In this document: positions 43,755-52,994 of the stretch, piece after piece | Numbering within the stretch: the first letter of the stretch is position 1 | Layout of the letters: the number at the start of each line of letters is the position of its first letter | From: Verrucolacustris abundans | Lineage (GTDB): Bacteria > Verrucomicrobiota > Verrucomicrobiia > Methylacidiphilales > Verrucolacustridaceae | Direction: 5' to 3' | Length of the DNA stretch: 64,000 nucleotides | Assembly (NCBI GenBank): GCA_965194535.1 | Contig: OZ239145.1 | Span: forward strand, 1,736,001-1,800,000 | The notes under the pieces: model-generated | Database searches by the model: none | What the model was told of the DNA's origin: nothing | What the model saw: the letters and a program-made list of their open reading frames with translations, nothing else | Program-made: the position numbers and the translations under genes

Positions 43755-45479
43755 TTAAAGGCTCAGCCCCTCGTCCGTCACGGCCCCATGAGACGCATCC
43801 GCGACACTGTGAGCAAATTTGGCCAAAACCCCCTTCGTATATTTCGGCTTCGGCTTTTTCCACGCCTTCGCCCTTTTCTTCATTTCTGCACCAGAAATAT
43901 CCAGATCCATCTTTCTGGTTTTTGCATCAATCACAATTCGATCTCCGTTCTTCACCAAAGCCAAAGGCCCCCCGTCATACGCCTCAGGGGTGATATGCCC
44001 CACCACAAAACCGTGCGTTCCCCCGGAAAATCTTCCATCTGTGATCAATGCCACATCCTTCCCCAGCCCCTGACCCATGATCGCACTTGTCGGTGCCAAC
44101 ATCTCACGCATCCCCGGCCCACCACGCGGCCCCTCATATCGAATCACCACCACGTCCCCTTTCTCGATTTTTCCTGCGAGAATCGCTTTCATTGCTTCCT
44201 CCTCCGCACCGTACACTTTCGCCCTGCCTTCAAACCGCTCCCCCTCCTTGCCACTAATTTTCGCCACAGCCCCCCCTGGCGCCAAATTTCCTCTCAAAAT
44301 AACCAAATGACCCGTCTTTTTGATCGGATCTGAAAAGGGCCGAATCACCTCCTGTCCTGCAGGATAATCCCCGACATATTTTAAATTCTCTGCCACGGTC
44401 TTGCCAGTCACGGTCATACACTCCCCATGCAACAGTCCCCGATCCAGCAACCGCTTCATCAATGGCAGCAACCCTCCAATCCTCACCAACTCCGCCATCA
44501 CAAACTTTCCGCTCGGCTTCAGATCTGCCAATACCGGCACCCGTTGCCCAATTTTCTGGATATCCTCAATCTCCAATTTCACCCCTGCCGCCCATGCAAT
44601 CGCTAAAAAGTGCAACACGGCGTTCGTCGATCCCCCCAACGCCGTAGTCACCACAATGGCGTTCTCCATCGCTTTTCTCGTCAAAATATCTCTCGGACAA
44701 ATTCCTCTTAAAGCCAAGGCCATCGCTGCCTTACCTGCCTCCCTGGCATCCAACTTTTTATTGGGTGAAACCGCAGCCATCGCAGAACTATTGGGCAAAC
44801 TCAACCCCATCGCCTCGATCGCACACGCCATCGTGTTGGCCGTGTACATTCCTCCGCACGATCCCGGGCCCGGAATCGCACACTTCTCAATCTCTCCCAA
44901 CTGCGCATCCGTGATGGATCCCTTCGCCCTCTGTCCCACAGCCTCAAACACGCTCACAATATCCAGATCCTTCTTACCTAAACACCCGGGCAAAATTGTT
45001 CCCCCATAAACAAACACTGCAGGTCGATTCAGCCGCAACATCGCCATCACACACCCAGGCATATTCTTGTCGCAACCCCCCAATGCCACCAAAGCGTCGA
45101 ACCCTTCACACCCCACCACCGTTTCGATCGAGTCCGCAATCACCTCCCGCGATACCAGCGAATACTTCATCCCTTCCGTCCCCATCGAAATTCCATCCGA
45201 AATCGTAATCGTATTAAAAATGACTGCCTTTCCGCCCGCCTCATTCGCCCCCGCTGCCGCCTCCCGCGCCAACTCATCAATATGCGAGTTGCACGGCGTC
45301 ACCTGACTCCAAGTCGAAGCAATCCCAACCTGCGGTTTGGAAAAATCTTCCTGCTCAAATCCCACCGCATGCAACATCGCCCGGCTGGGAGCCCGCTCCA
45401 TTCCATCCACCAACGGCCCCGACCACCGACGGACTTTCAATCCAGATTTCTTTGACTTCATGAACTTGAATTCTGCCAC
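43755..45479 (-). CDS. ilvD: dihydroxy-acid dehydratase
   Basis: A 574-residue enzyme converting 2,3-dihydroxy-3-methyl acids to 2-keto acids in valine, leucine and isoleucine synthesis. Iron-sulfur cysteines lie in V-T-P-C-N-S-H, G-G-C-D-K-N-M-P-G-C and G-P-G-S-C-G-G-M-Y. The C-terminal G-R-F-S-G-G-T-H-G-F and G-H-I-T-P-E-A motifs are standard. The start is taken as GTG at 45479 because GGAGG lies 7 bases before it; an ATG at 45461 without a ribosome binding site is the alternative. A longer frame to 45542 would run into the thioesterase gene. Cytoplasmic. ED-pathway phosphogluconate dehydratase (Edd) is related, but the motif wording here fits IlvD. Confidence 0.93.
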   Translation of the reverse strand: MAEFKFMKSKKSGLKVRRWSGPLVDGMERAPSRAMLHAVGFEQEDFSKPQVGIASTWSQVTPCNSHIDELAREAAAGANEAGGKAVIFNTITISDGISMGTEGMKYSLVSREVIADSIETVVGCEGFDALVALGGCDKNMPGCVMAMLRLNRPAVFVYGGTILPGCLGKKDLDIVSVFEAVGQRAKGSITDAQLGEIEKCAIPGPGSCGGMYTANTMACAIEAMGLSLPNSSAMAAVSPNKKLDAREAGKAAMALALRGICPRDILTRKAMENAIVVTTALGGSTNAVLHFLAIAWAAGVKLEIEDIQKIGQRVPVLADLKPSGKFVMAELVRIGGLLPLMKRLLDRGLLHGECMTVTGKTVAENLKYVGDYPAGQEVIRPFSDPIKKTGHLVILRGNLAPGGAVAKISGKEGERFEGRAKVYGAEEEAMKAILAGKIEKGDVVVIRYEGPRGGPGMREMLAPTSAIMGQGLGKDVALITDGRFSGGTHGFVVGHITPEAYDGGPLALVKNGDRIVIDAKTRKMDLDISGAEMKKRAKAWKKPKPKYTKGVLAKFAHSVADASHGAVTDEGLSL

Positions 45480-45520
45480 ACCTCTCCCTCCCCTCAAGCC
45501 CGTAACCACCCCGCCCCAAA

Positions 45521-45928
45521 CTACCCGTGCTTCTTTCGCCAATCCTCACGCAAAGCCTTGGCTTTGCCTGTCTTCAAATCCACCGATACCAACTCCTGCT
45601 TTGCCCTACAAAACAGCTGCCCCTCTGCACCCTGCACCTCAGATTCCACTGTAAAACGAACTTTTCCGACCTGACCCAAACGCGACACAACCCGCACCCG
45701 ATCCCCCAGCTTAGCTGGCTTTACATACTCCACCTCCGTCTTGGTCAATACAGGACACCCATGCATTCCGCCCACCATCTCCCCAATCCCCCAGCCCAGA
45801 GCCTCCGCTAAATCCGTCCGCACCGCCTCAATCCATCGCAAATAGGTTAAATTATGTGCCACCCCACCCGCATCCGTATCAAAGAAGTAAACGGTGAATT
45901 CCCGCTCGACCTCTGCCCCCACTTTCAC
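45521..45928 (-). CDS. acyl-CoA thioesterase, YbgC/4HBT type
   Basis: A hotdog-fold protein of about 135 residues. F-F-D-T-D-A-G-G-V-A-H-N-L-T-Y-L-R-W-I-E near the N-terminus is the 4-hydroxybenzoyl-CoA thioesterase signature, with the Asp nucleophile/base. It is likely to hydrolyse acyl-CoA. The start is read as GTG at 45928, which overlaps the PPK2 stop as GTGA; the longer frame to 45994 lies inside PPK2. The substrate is unknown. It lies between PPK2 and ilvD in a leftward run. Confidence 0.88.
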   Translation of the reverse strand: MKVGAEVEREFTVYFFDTDAGGVAHNLTYLRWIEAVRTDLAEALGWGIGEMVGGMHGCPVLTKTEVEYVKPAKLGDRVRVVSRLGQVGKVRFTVESEVQGAEGQLFCRAKQELVSVDLKTGKAKALREDWRKKHG

Positions 45929-46650
45929 AAAGCCCCGAACTCCTGCTCCATCCTCTTCACCAAAAGTTTCATCACCTTGATCCGAGCATACCACTTGTAA
46001 TTTCCCTCAATCAAATTCCAGGAGGCGAATCGGGAGTTCGTCCTGACAAACATCTCCTCCGCTGCCAGAATATGCTCATTCCATTTTCTGCGGTTTCTCC
46101 AATCCTCCTCACTGATCTTCCAATGCTTGTAGGGATCCGCCGCTCGCCTCTCAAAACGGCGCAACTGCTCGGACTTTGTGATGTGCACAAAAAACTTCAT
46201 CAAGATCGCTCCTCCGTCCACCAGCGTTCTCTCAAAATCTAAAATTTCACGATACCCCCTCTTCCACTCCTCCTTCTTCGCAAAGTTTTCCACCCGCTCC
46301 ACCAACACCCGCCCATACCAGCTTCGGTCGAAGATCGCCGTCTGCCCCGTTGCCGGAATCTTGTTCCAAAATCGCCACAGATAATGGTGTGCCTTTTCCT
46401 CCTCCGTTGGCTTTACCACCGACCACACTCTCACCAACCGTGGATCTAATCGTTCCGTCAACCTTTTGATCACGCCACCTTTTCCCGCTGCATCGGGCCC
46501 CTCGAAAACCAAAATCAGACTCTTCGCGCTGTCCTGCAATAACCTTTGCGCATGCAACAGCTTGAGCTGAAGTCCCCGCAACTTCTCCCGATATTCCGAC
46601 TTCTCCTCAATCTGCTTGTCCAAATCCAGATGGTCTAACCGAGTTCTCAC
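45925..46650 (-). CDS. polyphosphate kinase 2 family protein
   Basis: A 241-residue PPK2-type phosphotransferase that moves phosphate between polyphosphate and nucleotides. Walker A is F-E-G-P-D-A-A-G-K-G-G (49-59), Walker B is I-F-D-R-S-W-Y-G-R, and the lid has F-E-R-R-A-A-D-P. The W-N-L-I-E-G-N-Y-K-W-Y-A-R-I-K ending is typical. Direction and nucleotide preference (class I, II or III) are not certain from the sequence. The GTG start at 46650 has AGAGG close upstream. It is divergent from pgl-zwf. Confidence 0.92.
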   Translation of the reverse strand: MRTRLDHLDLDKQIEEKSEYREKLRGLQLKLLHAQRLLQDSAKSLILVFEGPDAAGKGGVIKRLTERLDPRLVRVWSVVKPTEEEKAHHYLWRFWNKIPATGQTAIFDRSWYGRVLVERVENFAKKEEWKRGYREILDFERTLVDGGAILMKFFVHITKSEQLRRFERRAADPYKHWKISEEDWRNRRKWNEHILAAEEMFVRTNSRFASWNLIEGNYKWYARIKVMKLLVKRMEQEFGAL

Positions 46651-46741
46651 CCCCTCTGCCTACCCAATTCTATGGAAACTGCCAGCCTCAACCGAAGAAT
46701 TGCTCATCGCTTTTGAGCAGAATTTTGACACTATTTCTATT
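46651..46741. promoter_or_regulatory. divergent spacer between PPK2 and pgl
   Basis: A 91-base space with an inverted repeat TGCTCA (46701-46706) / TGAGCA (46714-46719) about 22 bases before the pgl ATG. It could be an operator or a small hairpin in the leader. No clear ribosome binding site for pgl. Confidence 0.35.
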
Positions 46742-47422
46742 ATGCTTTTGCACGAATTTTCAGAACCTACCCCTTGGCTCGACGCCATGGTAGCCGGTTG
46801 GGAAGCCTTGGGCGGTCCTGCCCTCCAAGCCCGTGGCACCTTCCACGTTTCCCTCTCTGGAGGCTCCACCCCGAAAGCCCTCTACCAACGCCTCGCCAGC
46901 CTCAAATGGCCCTGGTCTGCTACCCGCCTCTACCTAGGCGACGAACGGTGGGTCACCTCGGATCATAAAGACAGCAACTACCGTATGGTGCACGAAGCTT
47001 TCCAAGGAACAGGCGTTCATATCGAACGCGTCCATAGCGAAATCGGCACGGCCGAAATCGGTGCTCGTGCCTACGAAAAGCAGATCCGCAACGACCTGGG
47101 CGATCCTCCCCGCTTCGATCTCATCCTTCTGGGAATCGGCGACGACGGCCACACTTCCTCTCTCTTCCCCGAAACCGCTGCTCTCAAAGAAGAAAAACTC
47201 CTGATCGCACCCAACTTCGTTCCCAAACTCGGCGTCTGGCGCGTCACCTCCACCTACACCCTTCTCCGCTACGCACGGGCGATCTGGTTCGTGACCCGTG
47301 GCCCCTCCAAAGATCCCTACATCCGTGCCCTTGCCCAAGACGACCCCAAAGCCACCTTTCCCGCGGCCAAGGTTCGTAGTGACCGCGGAACAATCGAAAT
47401 CTACCATTGCACCCAGCCATGA
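46742..47422 (+). CDS. pgl: 6-phosphogluconolactonase
   Basis: A 226-residue cytoplasmic enzyme that hydrolyses 6-phosphogluconolactone in the oxidative pentose phosphate path. V-S-L-S-G-G-S-T-P-K-A-L-Y is the sugar-phosphate-binding motif and L-L-G-I-G-D-D-G-H-T-S-S-L-F-P carries the catalytic His. Y-L-G-D-E-R-W-V is also typical of the NagB/Pgl family. The ATG at 46742 fits the family length; an upstream in-frame start at 46616 would overlap PPK2. It overlaps zwf as ATGA. Confidence 0.94.
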   Translation: MLLHEFSEPTPWLDAMVAGWEALGGPALQARGTFHVSLSGGSTPKALYQRLASLKWPWSATRLYLGDERWVTSDHKDSNYRMVHEAFQGTGVHIERVHSEIGTAEIGARAYEKQIRNDLGDPPRFDLILLGIGDDGHTSSLFPETAALKEEKLLIAPNFVPKLGVWRVTSTYTLLRYARAIWFVTRGPSKDPYIRALAQDDPKATFPAAKVRSDRGTIEIYHCTQP

Positions 47423-48951
47423 GCCCTGCCGCCGCCCCCTCACTCGTCCCATCTCCCAAAAAGAGCACCTCTGGCCCTACCCCAAAACCGGATCGGGTCC
47501 TCCCCCCATTCGTCATGGTCATCTTTGGTGCCAGCGGAGACCTCACCACCCGTAAACTCGTCCCCGCCATCTTCGGTCTGCAACACGAAGGCGCTCTCCC
47601 ATCCGATTACTCAATCATCGGCTTTGCCCGACGTCCCAAGACGAATGACGAATTCCGGAAGGAAATGAAGGAAGGTCTGGATAAGTTTTCCCGTTTGCGC
47701 CCCGTCTCTGCCCAAGACTGGACAAACTTCACCCCAAAACTTTCCTACCATGCTGGGAATTTTGACGACCCCAAAGCCTACCTGGAACTCAAAAAAACGC
47801 TCGAAGAGTTGGCCAAAACCCGTGGCCTGACCCAACACATCTTTTATCTCGCCACGGCGCCTGACTACTTTGCCACCGTCGTCCAACAACTTGCCAAAGC
47901 CGGCCTCGTCAGCCCGACACTTCCCGCCCGCGTTGTAGTCGAAAAACCTTTTGGGCACGATCTCACCTCCGCCCGCAAACTGGTCACCGACCTCCAATCC
48001 TGCCTGGATGAATCCAACCTCTTCCGCATCGATCACTACCTCGGCAAAGAAACAGTCCAAAATCTACTCTATTTTCGCTTCGCCAACTCAATCTGGGAAC
48101 CCATCTGGAACAGCAACCTGATCGACAACGTCCAGATCACCGTTGCGGAACAAGAAGGGGTTGGCACCCGGGGCGCTTTCTATGACGAGGTCGGAGCCAT
48201 GCGAGACATGGTTCAAAACCACATGATGCAGCTTCTCTCCATCACGGCCATGGAACCACCCGCAAACTTAACCTCCCAATCCATCCACGACGAAAAAGTC
48301 AAAGTTCTCCGCTCCATCACCACCCCGAAAATGGAAACCATCCGTGCCAGCACGGTTCGGGCGCAATACGAGGGATATCGCCAGACGGATCGTGTGAATC
48401 CAAACTCCTCCACTGAAACCTACGCCGCCCTCAAAATTCAAATCGATAACTGGCGCTGGTCAGGCGTTCCCTTCTATCTTCGCACAGGAAAAGCCCTAAC
48501 CACTCGCGCCTCGGAAATTGTCATCGTATTTCGTCGTCCGCCCGCCGCTCTCTTCCGTGCGGAATTCGGGGACCTCCTCAGCCGCAATGCGATGCATATC
48601 CGCCTCCAACCCGACGAGGGCGTACACCTCTGCTTCAATGCGAAACGACCCGGACGCAGCACCGTTCAACCGGTCGATATGGAGTTCTGTTACGCCAGCG
48701 AATTCGGTTCCTACTCCCCCGAAGCTTACGAACGTCTTCTCGGGGACGCTATTTTTGGAGACTCCACCCTCTTCACACGGGACGATGAGGTGCTCGAAGC
48801 ATGGAGAATCGTCGACGCCGTACGCAACGGATGGCAGGAAAATCCAATGTCACTCTATCGCACAGGATCTTGGGGCCCCATCGAGGCCGAACATATGCTC
48901 AAGGCCGACGGAAATCACTGGGTCGACCTCGACGCACGGTCAAAAGCCTAA
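47419..48951 (+). CDS. zwf: glucose-6-phosphate 1-dehydrogenase
   Basis: A 510-residue enzyme oxidising glucose-6-phosphate to 6-phosphogluconolactone with NAD(P). The nucleotide motif is F-G-A-S-G-D-L-T-T-R-K-L. The active site is R-I-D-H-Y-L-G-K-E. V-V-E-K-P-F-G-H-D-L and R-T-G-K-A-L also match. The start is the ATG at 47419 in the ATGA overlap with pgl, after a Pro/Ala-rich N-terminal extension of about 30 residues that looks disordered. Its product is the substrate of the preceding gene. Confidence 0.96.
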   Translation: MSPAAAPSLVPSPKKSTSGPTPKPDRVLPPFVMVIFGASGDLTTRKLVPAIFGLQHEGALPSDYSIIGFARRPKTNDEFRKEMKEGLDKFSRLRPVSAQDWTNFTPKLSYHAGNFDDPKAYLELKKTLEELAKTRGLTQHIFYLATAPDYFATVVQQLAKAGLVSPTLPARVVVEKPFGHDLTSARKLVTDLQSCLDESNLFRIDHYLGKETVQNLLYFRFANSIWEPIWNSNLIDNVQITVAEQEGVGTRGAFYDEVGAMRDMVQNHMMQLLSITAMEPPANLTSQSIHDEKVKVLRSITTPKMETIRASTVRAQYEGYRQTDRVNPNSSTETYAALKIQIDNWRWSGVPFYLRTGKALTTRASEIVIVFRRPPAALFRAEFGDLLSRNAMHIRLQPDEGVHLCFNAKRPGRSTVQPVDMEFCYASEFGSYSPEAYERLLGDAIFGDSTLFTRDDEVLEAWRIVDAVRNGWQENPMSLYRTGSWGPIEAEHMLKADGNHWVDLDARSKA

Positions 48952-48954
48952 CCC

Positions 48955-49263
48955 TTACTTCTTCGTTTTTCGAGCCTCGGGTTTTCTCAGCTCCATGATC
49001 TCTTCAGCCATCTTTCGGTACCGAATCCACCCGTAAATTCCAGCTCCGATACCGATGGGAACACATAGAAAGCCCACAGTTTCAAACCACTTCTCCATCG
49101 CAAAGTGCACAATCGAAATCCCCGCAATAATGAGGGTAATGGAGAGGCGAACATAAGACAGTAACGTCCGCTCGTTGGCTAAAATTGTCCGATCAACAGC
49201 CAATTCATCCCTCAGGATCAATTGGGTTCGATGAAAACGTTGATAAGGGCGCAACTTTTGCAT
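48955..49263 (-). CDS. DUF202 (YidH-type) small membrane protein
   Basis: A 102-residue protein with two hydrophobic segments (about 40-56 and 65-80). D-R-T-I-L-A-N-E-R-T-L-L-S-Y-V-R-L is the conserved DUF202 signature. It sits in the inner membrane; its function is not known. Its stop is 3 bases from the convergent zwf stop. Confidence 0.88.
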   Translation of the reverse strand: MQKLRPYQRFHRTQLILRDELAVDRTILANERTLLSYVRLSITLIIAGISIVHFAMEKWFETVGFLCVPIGIGAGIYGWIRYRKMAEEIMELRKPEARKTKK

Positions 49264-49368
49264 TCCCCTGAATCATGCCCAGGCCTCTCCCCCGCCTCAA
49301 CCCACCATTCCATAGCCTTTGGGATTGAATCTTTACCCCTCCACCCCCCAACCCTCTAAACTCCTCAA

Positions 49369-50142
49369 ATGACTCCTTGGTCTCCTCCTATCTCCGCCAT
49401 CCTCTATGGCAGTCTTCTTCTCGCCTTGGCTTTCGGTTTTCTTTTCTTTGGCGGCGCATCCCGCCTACGCCAACTCTTCCAACCTTCCTCTACCCCCAAC
49501 CCACCCACCCTTCAGATTCCCCTACCTCCCTTTCTCTTCGGAATTTCTGCTATCTCTATGACCGCATATTTCTACCCGCCGCTCCTCCCCGGAACTGCAA
49601 TCGTTGTCGCCATCTTTCTCCTCACTCTATCTCGTCAAAAACCCATCTCTTTCTGGGGACTTCATCGTCCAACCCCCACCCAAGACCTCACTCTGGCTCT
49701 CCGCACCATTCTTACCCTTTTTCTCCCAATTCTTTTTCTTCTCCTCCTCAGCTCTGGCCTCTTTCTTCTCCTCGGTCTTCCCCTCGAACCTCAACCCGCG
49801 ATGACCCGATTCCTCGAAGCCCGCGACACCAAAACCCTGCTCCCCTTTCTTACCTATGCTCTGATCATCGCCCCCATATGGGAGGAGGTCTTCTTTCGTG
49901 GCACTCTCTTCCCGTGGCTTGCACATCGCCTTCCCATCTCTCAGGCCCAATGGCTTTCCGCCCTCGCCTTCGGAGCTGTCCACCTTCACACCCCGACTCT
50001 TCTCCCCCTAACCTTCTTCGGAGTCGCTCTTGCAGGAATCTTTCGCACAACCCAAAGCCTCATCCCCTCCATCCTCGTCCACTCTCTTTTCAACGCGAAC
50101 ACGTGCATCCTCATCCTTCTCGCACGCCCACCCATCCAATGA
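49369..50142 (+). CDS. CPBP-family intramembrane metalloprotease-like protein
   Basis: A 257-residue very hydrophobic protein with about 7-8 membrane segments. The CPBP/Abi motifs are in order: W-E-E-V-F-F-R-G (the EExxxR motif), F-G-A-V-H-L-H, and H-S-L-F-N-A-N-T. Members include prenyl-protein-protease relatives and bacteriocin-immunity proteins; the substrate here is unknown. It overlaps thiL as ATGA. A 1.6-kb open frame starting at 49377 crosses it in another phase; only the part beyond 50139 (thiL) is coding. Confidence 0.9.
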   Translation: MTPWSPPISAILYGSLLLALAFGFLFFGGASRLRQLFQPSSTPNPPTLQIPLPPFLFGISAISMTAYFYPPLLPGTAIVVAIFLLTLSRQKPISFWGLHRPTPTQDLTLALRTILTLFLPILFLLLLSSGLFLLLGLPLEPQPAMTRFLEARDTKTLLPFLTYALIIAPIWEEVFFRGTLFPWLAHRLPISQAQWLSALAFGAVHLHTPTLLPLTFFGVALAGIFRTTQSLIPSILVHSLFNANTCILILLARPPIQ

Positions 50143-51032
50143 AAAAACTTCCCCTCTCCTCTGAAGATCTTTGGATCCACCACTGGATCGCCGCTCTGGG
50201 TCGACAACCCTCCGCAGGAATCCGCCACTCTCTGGGTCACGACTGTGCAGTTCTCTCTTCCTTTCCTAAAAATCTCGACCTCGTGCTCAAAACCGATGCC
50301 GTGGTCGAAGGCGTTCACTTCACCCGCTCCACCCCAGCCCCACTCGCGGGTCGAAAAGCACTCGCCCGTGGACTCAGCGACTTTGCCGCCGCTGGCGCCA
50401 CTCCCCGTGCCGCCCTCATCACCATTGGTTGCCCCAATCCCCGTTCCGCCCGCCGTATTCGTCAGGCCTACCAAGGTCTCTCCCGTCTGGCGAAAAAGTT
50501 TCATCTCCCCATCGTCGGAGGAGAAACCGTCCGCACTCGGCAACTTCTCCTCTCCATCTCCCTCCTAGGGACCGTCCCACAAAAAACATCCCCCTCCCGC
50601 TCAGGCGCCAAACCGGGCGACATCCTTTTTGTGACCGGAAAATTGGGCGGGTCTTGGCCTCATCACCATCTCTCCTTCACCCCACGCCTCGCCGAAGGCC
50701 AGTGGCTCGTTCGCCACCAATTCCCTTCCGCTATGCTCGATCTCAGCGATGGACTGGGAGCCGACCTCCCCCGCCTTGCCCGCTCATCCCGCATCGGATT
50801 TACCATCCACCCTAATCAAATTCCCCTCTCCCCCCGCGCCACACCCAGGCTCGCATTCACACAGGGGGAAGACTATGAGCTCCTCTTTTCCGTTCCCAAA
50901 AAACGCATCTCTGCCCTCCTGCGCCGATGGCCCTTTTCCACCCCACTCACCCCCATCGGCACCTGCCTAACCCAAACGCAAGGCTACCACACGGGCGGCC
51001 TTCCCCTCCGCGGCTATGACCACCTCCGCTAA
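50139..51032 (+). CDS. thiL: thiamine-phosphate kinase
   Basis: A 297-residue cytoplasmic ATP-dependent kinase making thiamine diphosphate. H-D-C-A-V-L, L-K-T-D-A-V-V-E-G-V-H-F and A-M-L-D-L-S-D-G-L-G-A-D-L are the conserved Mg-ATP motifs of the ThiL/PurM-like fold. G-E-D-Y-E-L-L-F is also typical. The start is the ATG at 50139 in the ATGA overlap with the CPBP gene. It overlaps tsaE by 17 bases. Confidence 0.94.
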   Translation: MKKLPLSSEDLWIHHWIAALGRQPSAGIRHSLGHDCAVLSSFPKNLDLVLKTDAVVEGVHFTRSTPAPLAGRKALARGLSDFAAAGATPRAALITIGCPNPRSARRIRQAYQGLSRLAKKFHLPIVGGETVRTRQLLLSISLLGTVPQKTSPSRSGAKPGDILFVTGKLGGSWPHHHLSFTPRLAEGQWLVRHQFPSAMLDLSDGLGADLPRLARSSRIGFTIHPNQIPLSPRATPRLAFTQGEDYELLFSVPKKRISALLRRWPFSTPLTPIGTCLTQTQGYHTGGLPLRGYDHLR

Positions 51033-51450
51033 GTTTTCTCCCGATGAAATCTGTGCGGATGCCGCCGCCACCCGCGCCCATGCCGCTCGTCACCTTTCTC
51101 GTCTCCAACCAGGCACGATTCTGCGCCTTCACGGCCCCCTCGGTGCTGGAAAATCGGAGTGGGTCCGCGGTCTTGCCCAAGCGTTAGGTATCAGAGGAGA
51201 TATCCCCAGTCCTACGTTTACCTTGTGCCAACCTCTTCTTGGTGGACAACTCCCTCTCGAACACTGGGATCTTTACCGTCTTGAAAATGCACGCGATTGG
51301 GACTCCCTCGGTTGGCCTGATTGCCTCGTCACCTCAGGACTCGTGGCCGTCGAATGGCCCGAACGCTATCCCGGCGAATGGCCGAAAAAAACTTTGGATC
51401 TTACCCTCACCCCACAGCCCGACGGCTCCCGACTTCTCTCTTGGAGTTAA
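51016..51450 (+). CDS. tsaE: tRNA threonylcarbamoyladenosine biosynthesis ATPase
   Basis: A 144-residue P-loop protein. L-H-G-P-L-G-A-G-K-S-E-W is the Walker A motif. S-P-T-F-T-L follows, and H-W-D-L-Y-R-L with V-A-V-E-W-P-E-R is the TsaE signature. It works with TsaB/C/D in making t6A37 of tRNA; those genes are not in the window. Its stop shares the four bases TTAA (51447-51450) with the stop of the convergent purH. Confidence 0.93.
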   Translation: MTTSAKFSPDEICADAAATRAHAARHLSRLQPGTILRLHGPLGAGKSEWVRGLAQALGIRGDIPSPTFTLCQPLLGGQLPLEHWDLYRLENARDWDSLGWPDCLVTSGLVAVEWPERYPGEWPKKTLDLTLTPQPDGSRLLSWS

Positions 51451-52994
51451 TGCCGGAAATGGCGCCGACCTGTAAAAATCATCGCTACCCCTAGCCGATC
51501 CGCCGCCGCAATCACCTCAGGATCCTTCACACTTCCCCCAGGCTGAATCGCCGCTGTTGCACCCGCCGCTGCCGCAGCCTCCAATCCATCCGGAAACGGG
51601 AAAAAAGCATCTGACGCCACAGCACTTCCCTTCAAGGAAAGCTTAGCTTCCCCCGCTTTCCAAACCGCGATCCGCGACGAATCCACACGCGACATCTGAC
51701 CCGCCCCAATCCCCAGCGTCCGATCCTGGCCCGCATACACAATCGCATTCGACTTCACATGCCGCACCACCTTCCACCCAAAACGCATCGCCTTCATTTC
51801 CGCCTCGGTCGGCTTCCTTTTCGTAACCACTTTCCAAGATGTTTCATCATCCCCTGCCCCATCACTCTCTTGCACCAGCAACCCGTTCCCACGAACGCAT
51901 CGAAAATCATACCCGCCTGTCGCGGTTTCATGATTCTCGATCAGTCGCAGATTCTTCTTAGCCTGTAAGATATTCAAGGCCCCACTCTCAAACGAAGGAG
52001 CCAGAATCACCTCACTAAAGATCTCCGCGATTGCTTGCGCGGTTTCGGCGTCAATCGGACGATTCGCCACAATGATTCCTCCAAACGGTGCCTGCCGATC
52101 AGTCGCGTACGCCTTTTCCCAAGCCTCCAAAAGCTTCTCCCCCGATCCCACTCCACACGGATTGGTATGCTTCAAAATCGCCAAAGTCGGCGGGGCTTTT
52201 AGAAATTCGGCAATCAATCCTGCCGCCGCACTCAGATCCAAAACATTGTTATAGGAAAGCTCCTTTCCATGCAGCTGCTTGAAAGATTCAAGGAAAGTCC
52301 CGTAGAGAGCCGCTTTTTGATGTGGATTCTCTCCATATCTCAAAGATTGGGCCCGGCGCCGTACGATACCCGTCGTCTCCTGCAAAACCGGTTGCTCTTT
52401 TTCCGAATGCCGCGTGAGATACGCACCGATCAGATGGTCGTAATGCGACGTGTGCCGAAAGACTTTCGCGGCCAGTTTTCTCCGTGTTCCCAAAGTCGTA
52501 TCCCCCGTCGCTTCCATTTCTTGTTGCACCAGGCCGTAGTCGGACGGATCGGTCACCACCGTCACCGCCTCATGATTCTTCGCTGCGCTCCGCAACATAC
52601 TCGGTCCCCCGATATCAATATTTTCGATCGCCTCCTCCGTCGTGCAGTTGGGCCGCGCCACCGTTTGCTCAAACGGATAAAGATTCACCACCACCAGATC
52701 AATCGTCGGAATCTTGTGTTGTGCGGCCTGCTCACGATGTGTCGCCAAATCCCTTCGCTGCAAAAGCCCTCCGTGCACCTTGGGATGTAACGTCTTCACC
52801 CTTCCATCCATCATTTCTGGGAAACCGGTGTAGTCGCTTAACTCCATCACCTTCACCCCCGCGTCCCGTAAAGCTTTAGCCGTTCCCCCGGTCGAAATTA
52901 GCTCCACCCCTTTTCCCGCCAAGAATTTGGCGAACTCCAACAGCCCCGTCTTGTCCGAAACCGAAAGTAGGGCCCGGCAAATTCCCTCGCTCAT
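51447..52994 (-). CDS. purH: bifunctional AICAR formyltransferase/IMP cyclohydrolase
   Basis: A 515-residue enzyme for the last two steps to IMP. The N-terminal cyclohydrolase part has S-V-S-D-K-T-G-L and G-R-V-K-T-L-H-P-K-V-H-G-G. The transformylase part has L-R-Y-G-E-N-P-H-Q-K-A, L-K-H-T-N-P-C-G-V-G, and near the C-terminus D-A-F-F-P-F-P-D-G and I-Q-P-G-G-S-V-K-D. Last gene of the leftward purine operon; its ATG overlaps the purM stop as ATGA. Confidence 0.97.
   Translation of the reverse strand: MSEGICRALLSVSDKTGLLEFAKFLAGKGVELISTGGTAKALRDAGVKVMELSDYTGFPEMMDGRVKTLHPKVHGGLLQRRDLATHREQAAQHKIPTIDLVVVNLYPFEQTVARPNCTTEEAIENIDIGGPSMLRSAAKNHEAVTVVTDPSDYGLVQQEMEATGDTTLGTRRKLAAKVFRHTSHYDHLIGAYLTRHSEKEQPVLQETTGIVRRRAQSLRYGENPHQKAALYGTFLESFKQLHGKELSYNNVLDLSAAAGLIAEFLKAPPTLAILKHTNPCGVGSGEKLLEAWEKAYATDRQAPFGGIIVANRPIDAETAQAIAEIFSEVILAPSFESGALNILQAKKNLRLIENHETATGGYDFRCVRGNGLLVQESDGAGDDETSWKVVTKRKPTEAEMKAMRFGWKVVRHVKSNAIVYAGQDRTLGIGAGQMSRVDSSRIAVWKAGEAKLSLKGSAVASDAFFPFPDGLEAAAAAGATAAIQPGGSVKDPEVIAAADRLGVAMIFTGRRHFRH

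Noticed and set aside
46720..46750. A TTGACA-like -35 box before pgl.
   Set aside because: No -10 box at suitable distance follows before the start codon.
49377..50138. A long plus-strand frame that runs through the CPBP gene into thiL.
   Set aside because: This part is Ser/Pro/His-rich out-of-frame reading of the CPBP gene; only the part from 50139 matches ThiL.
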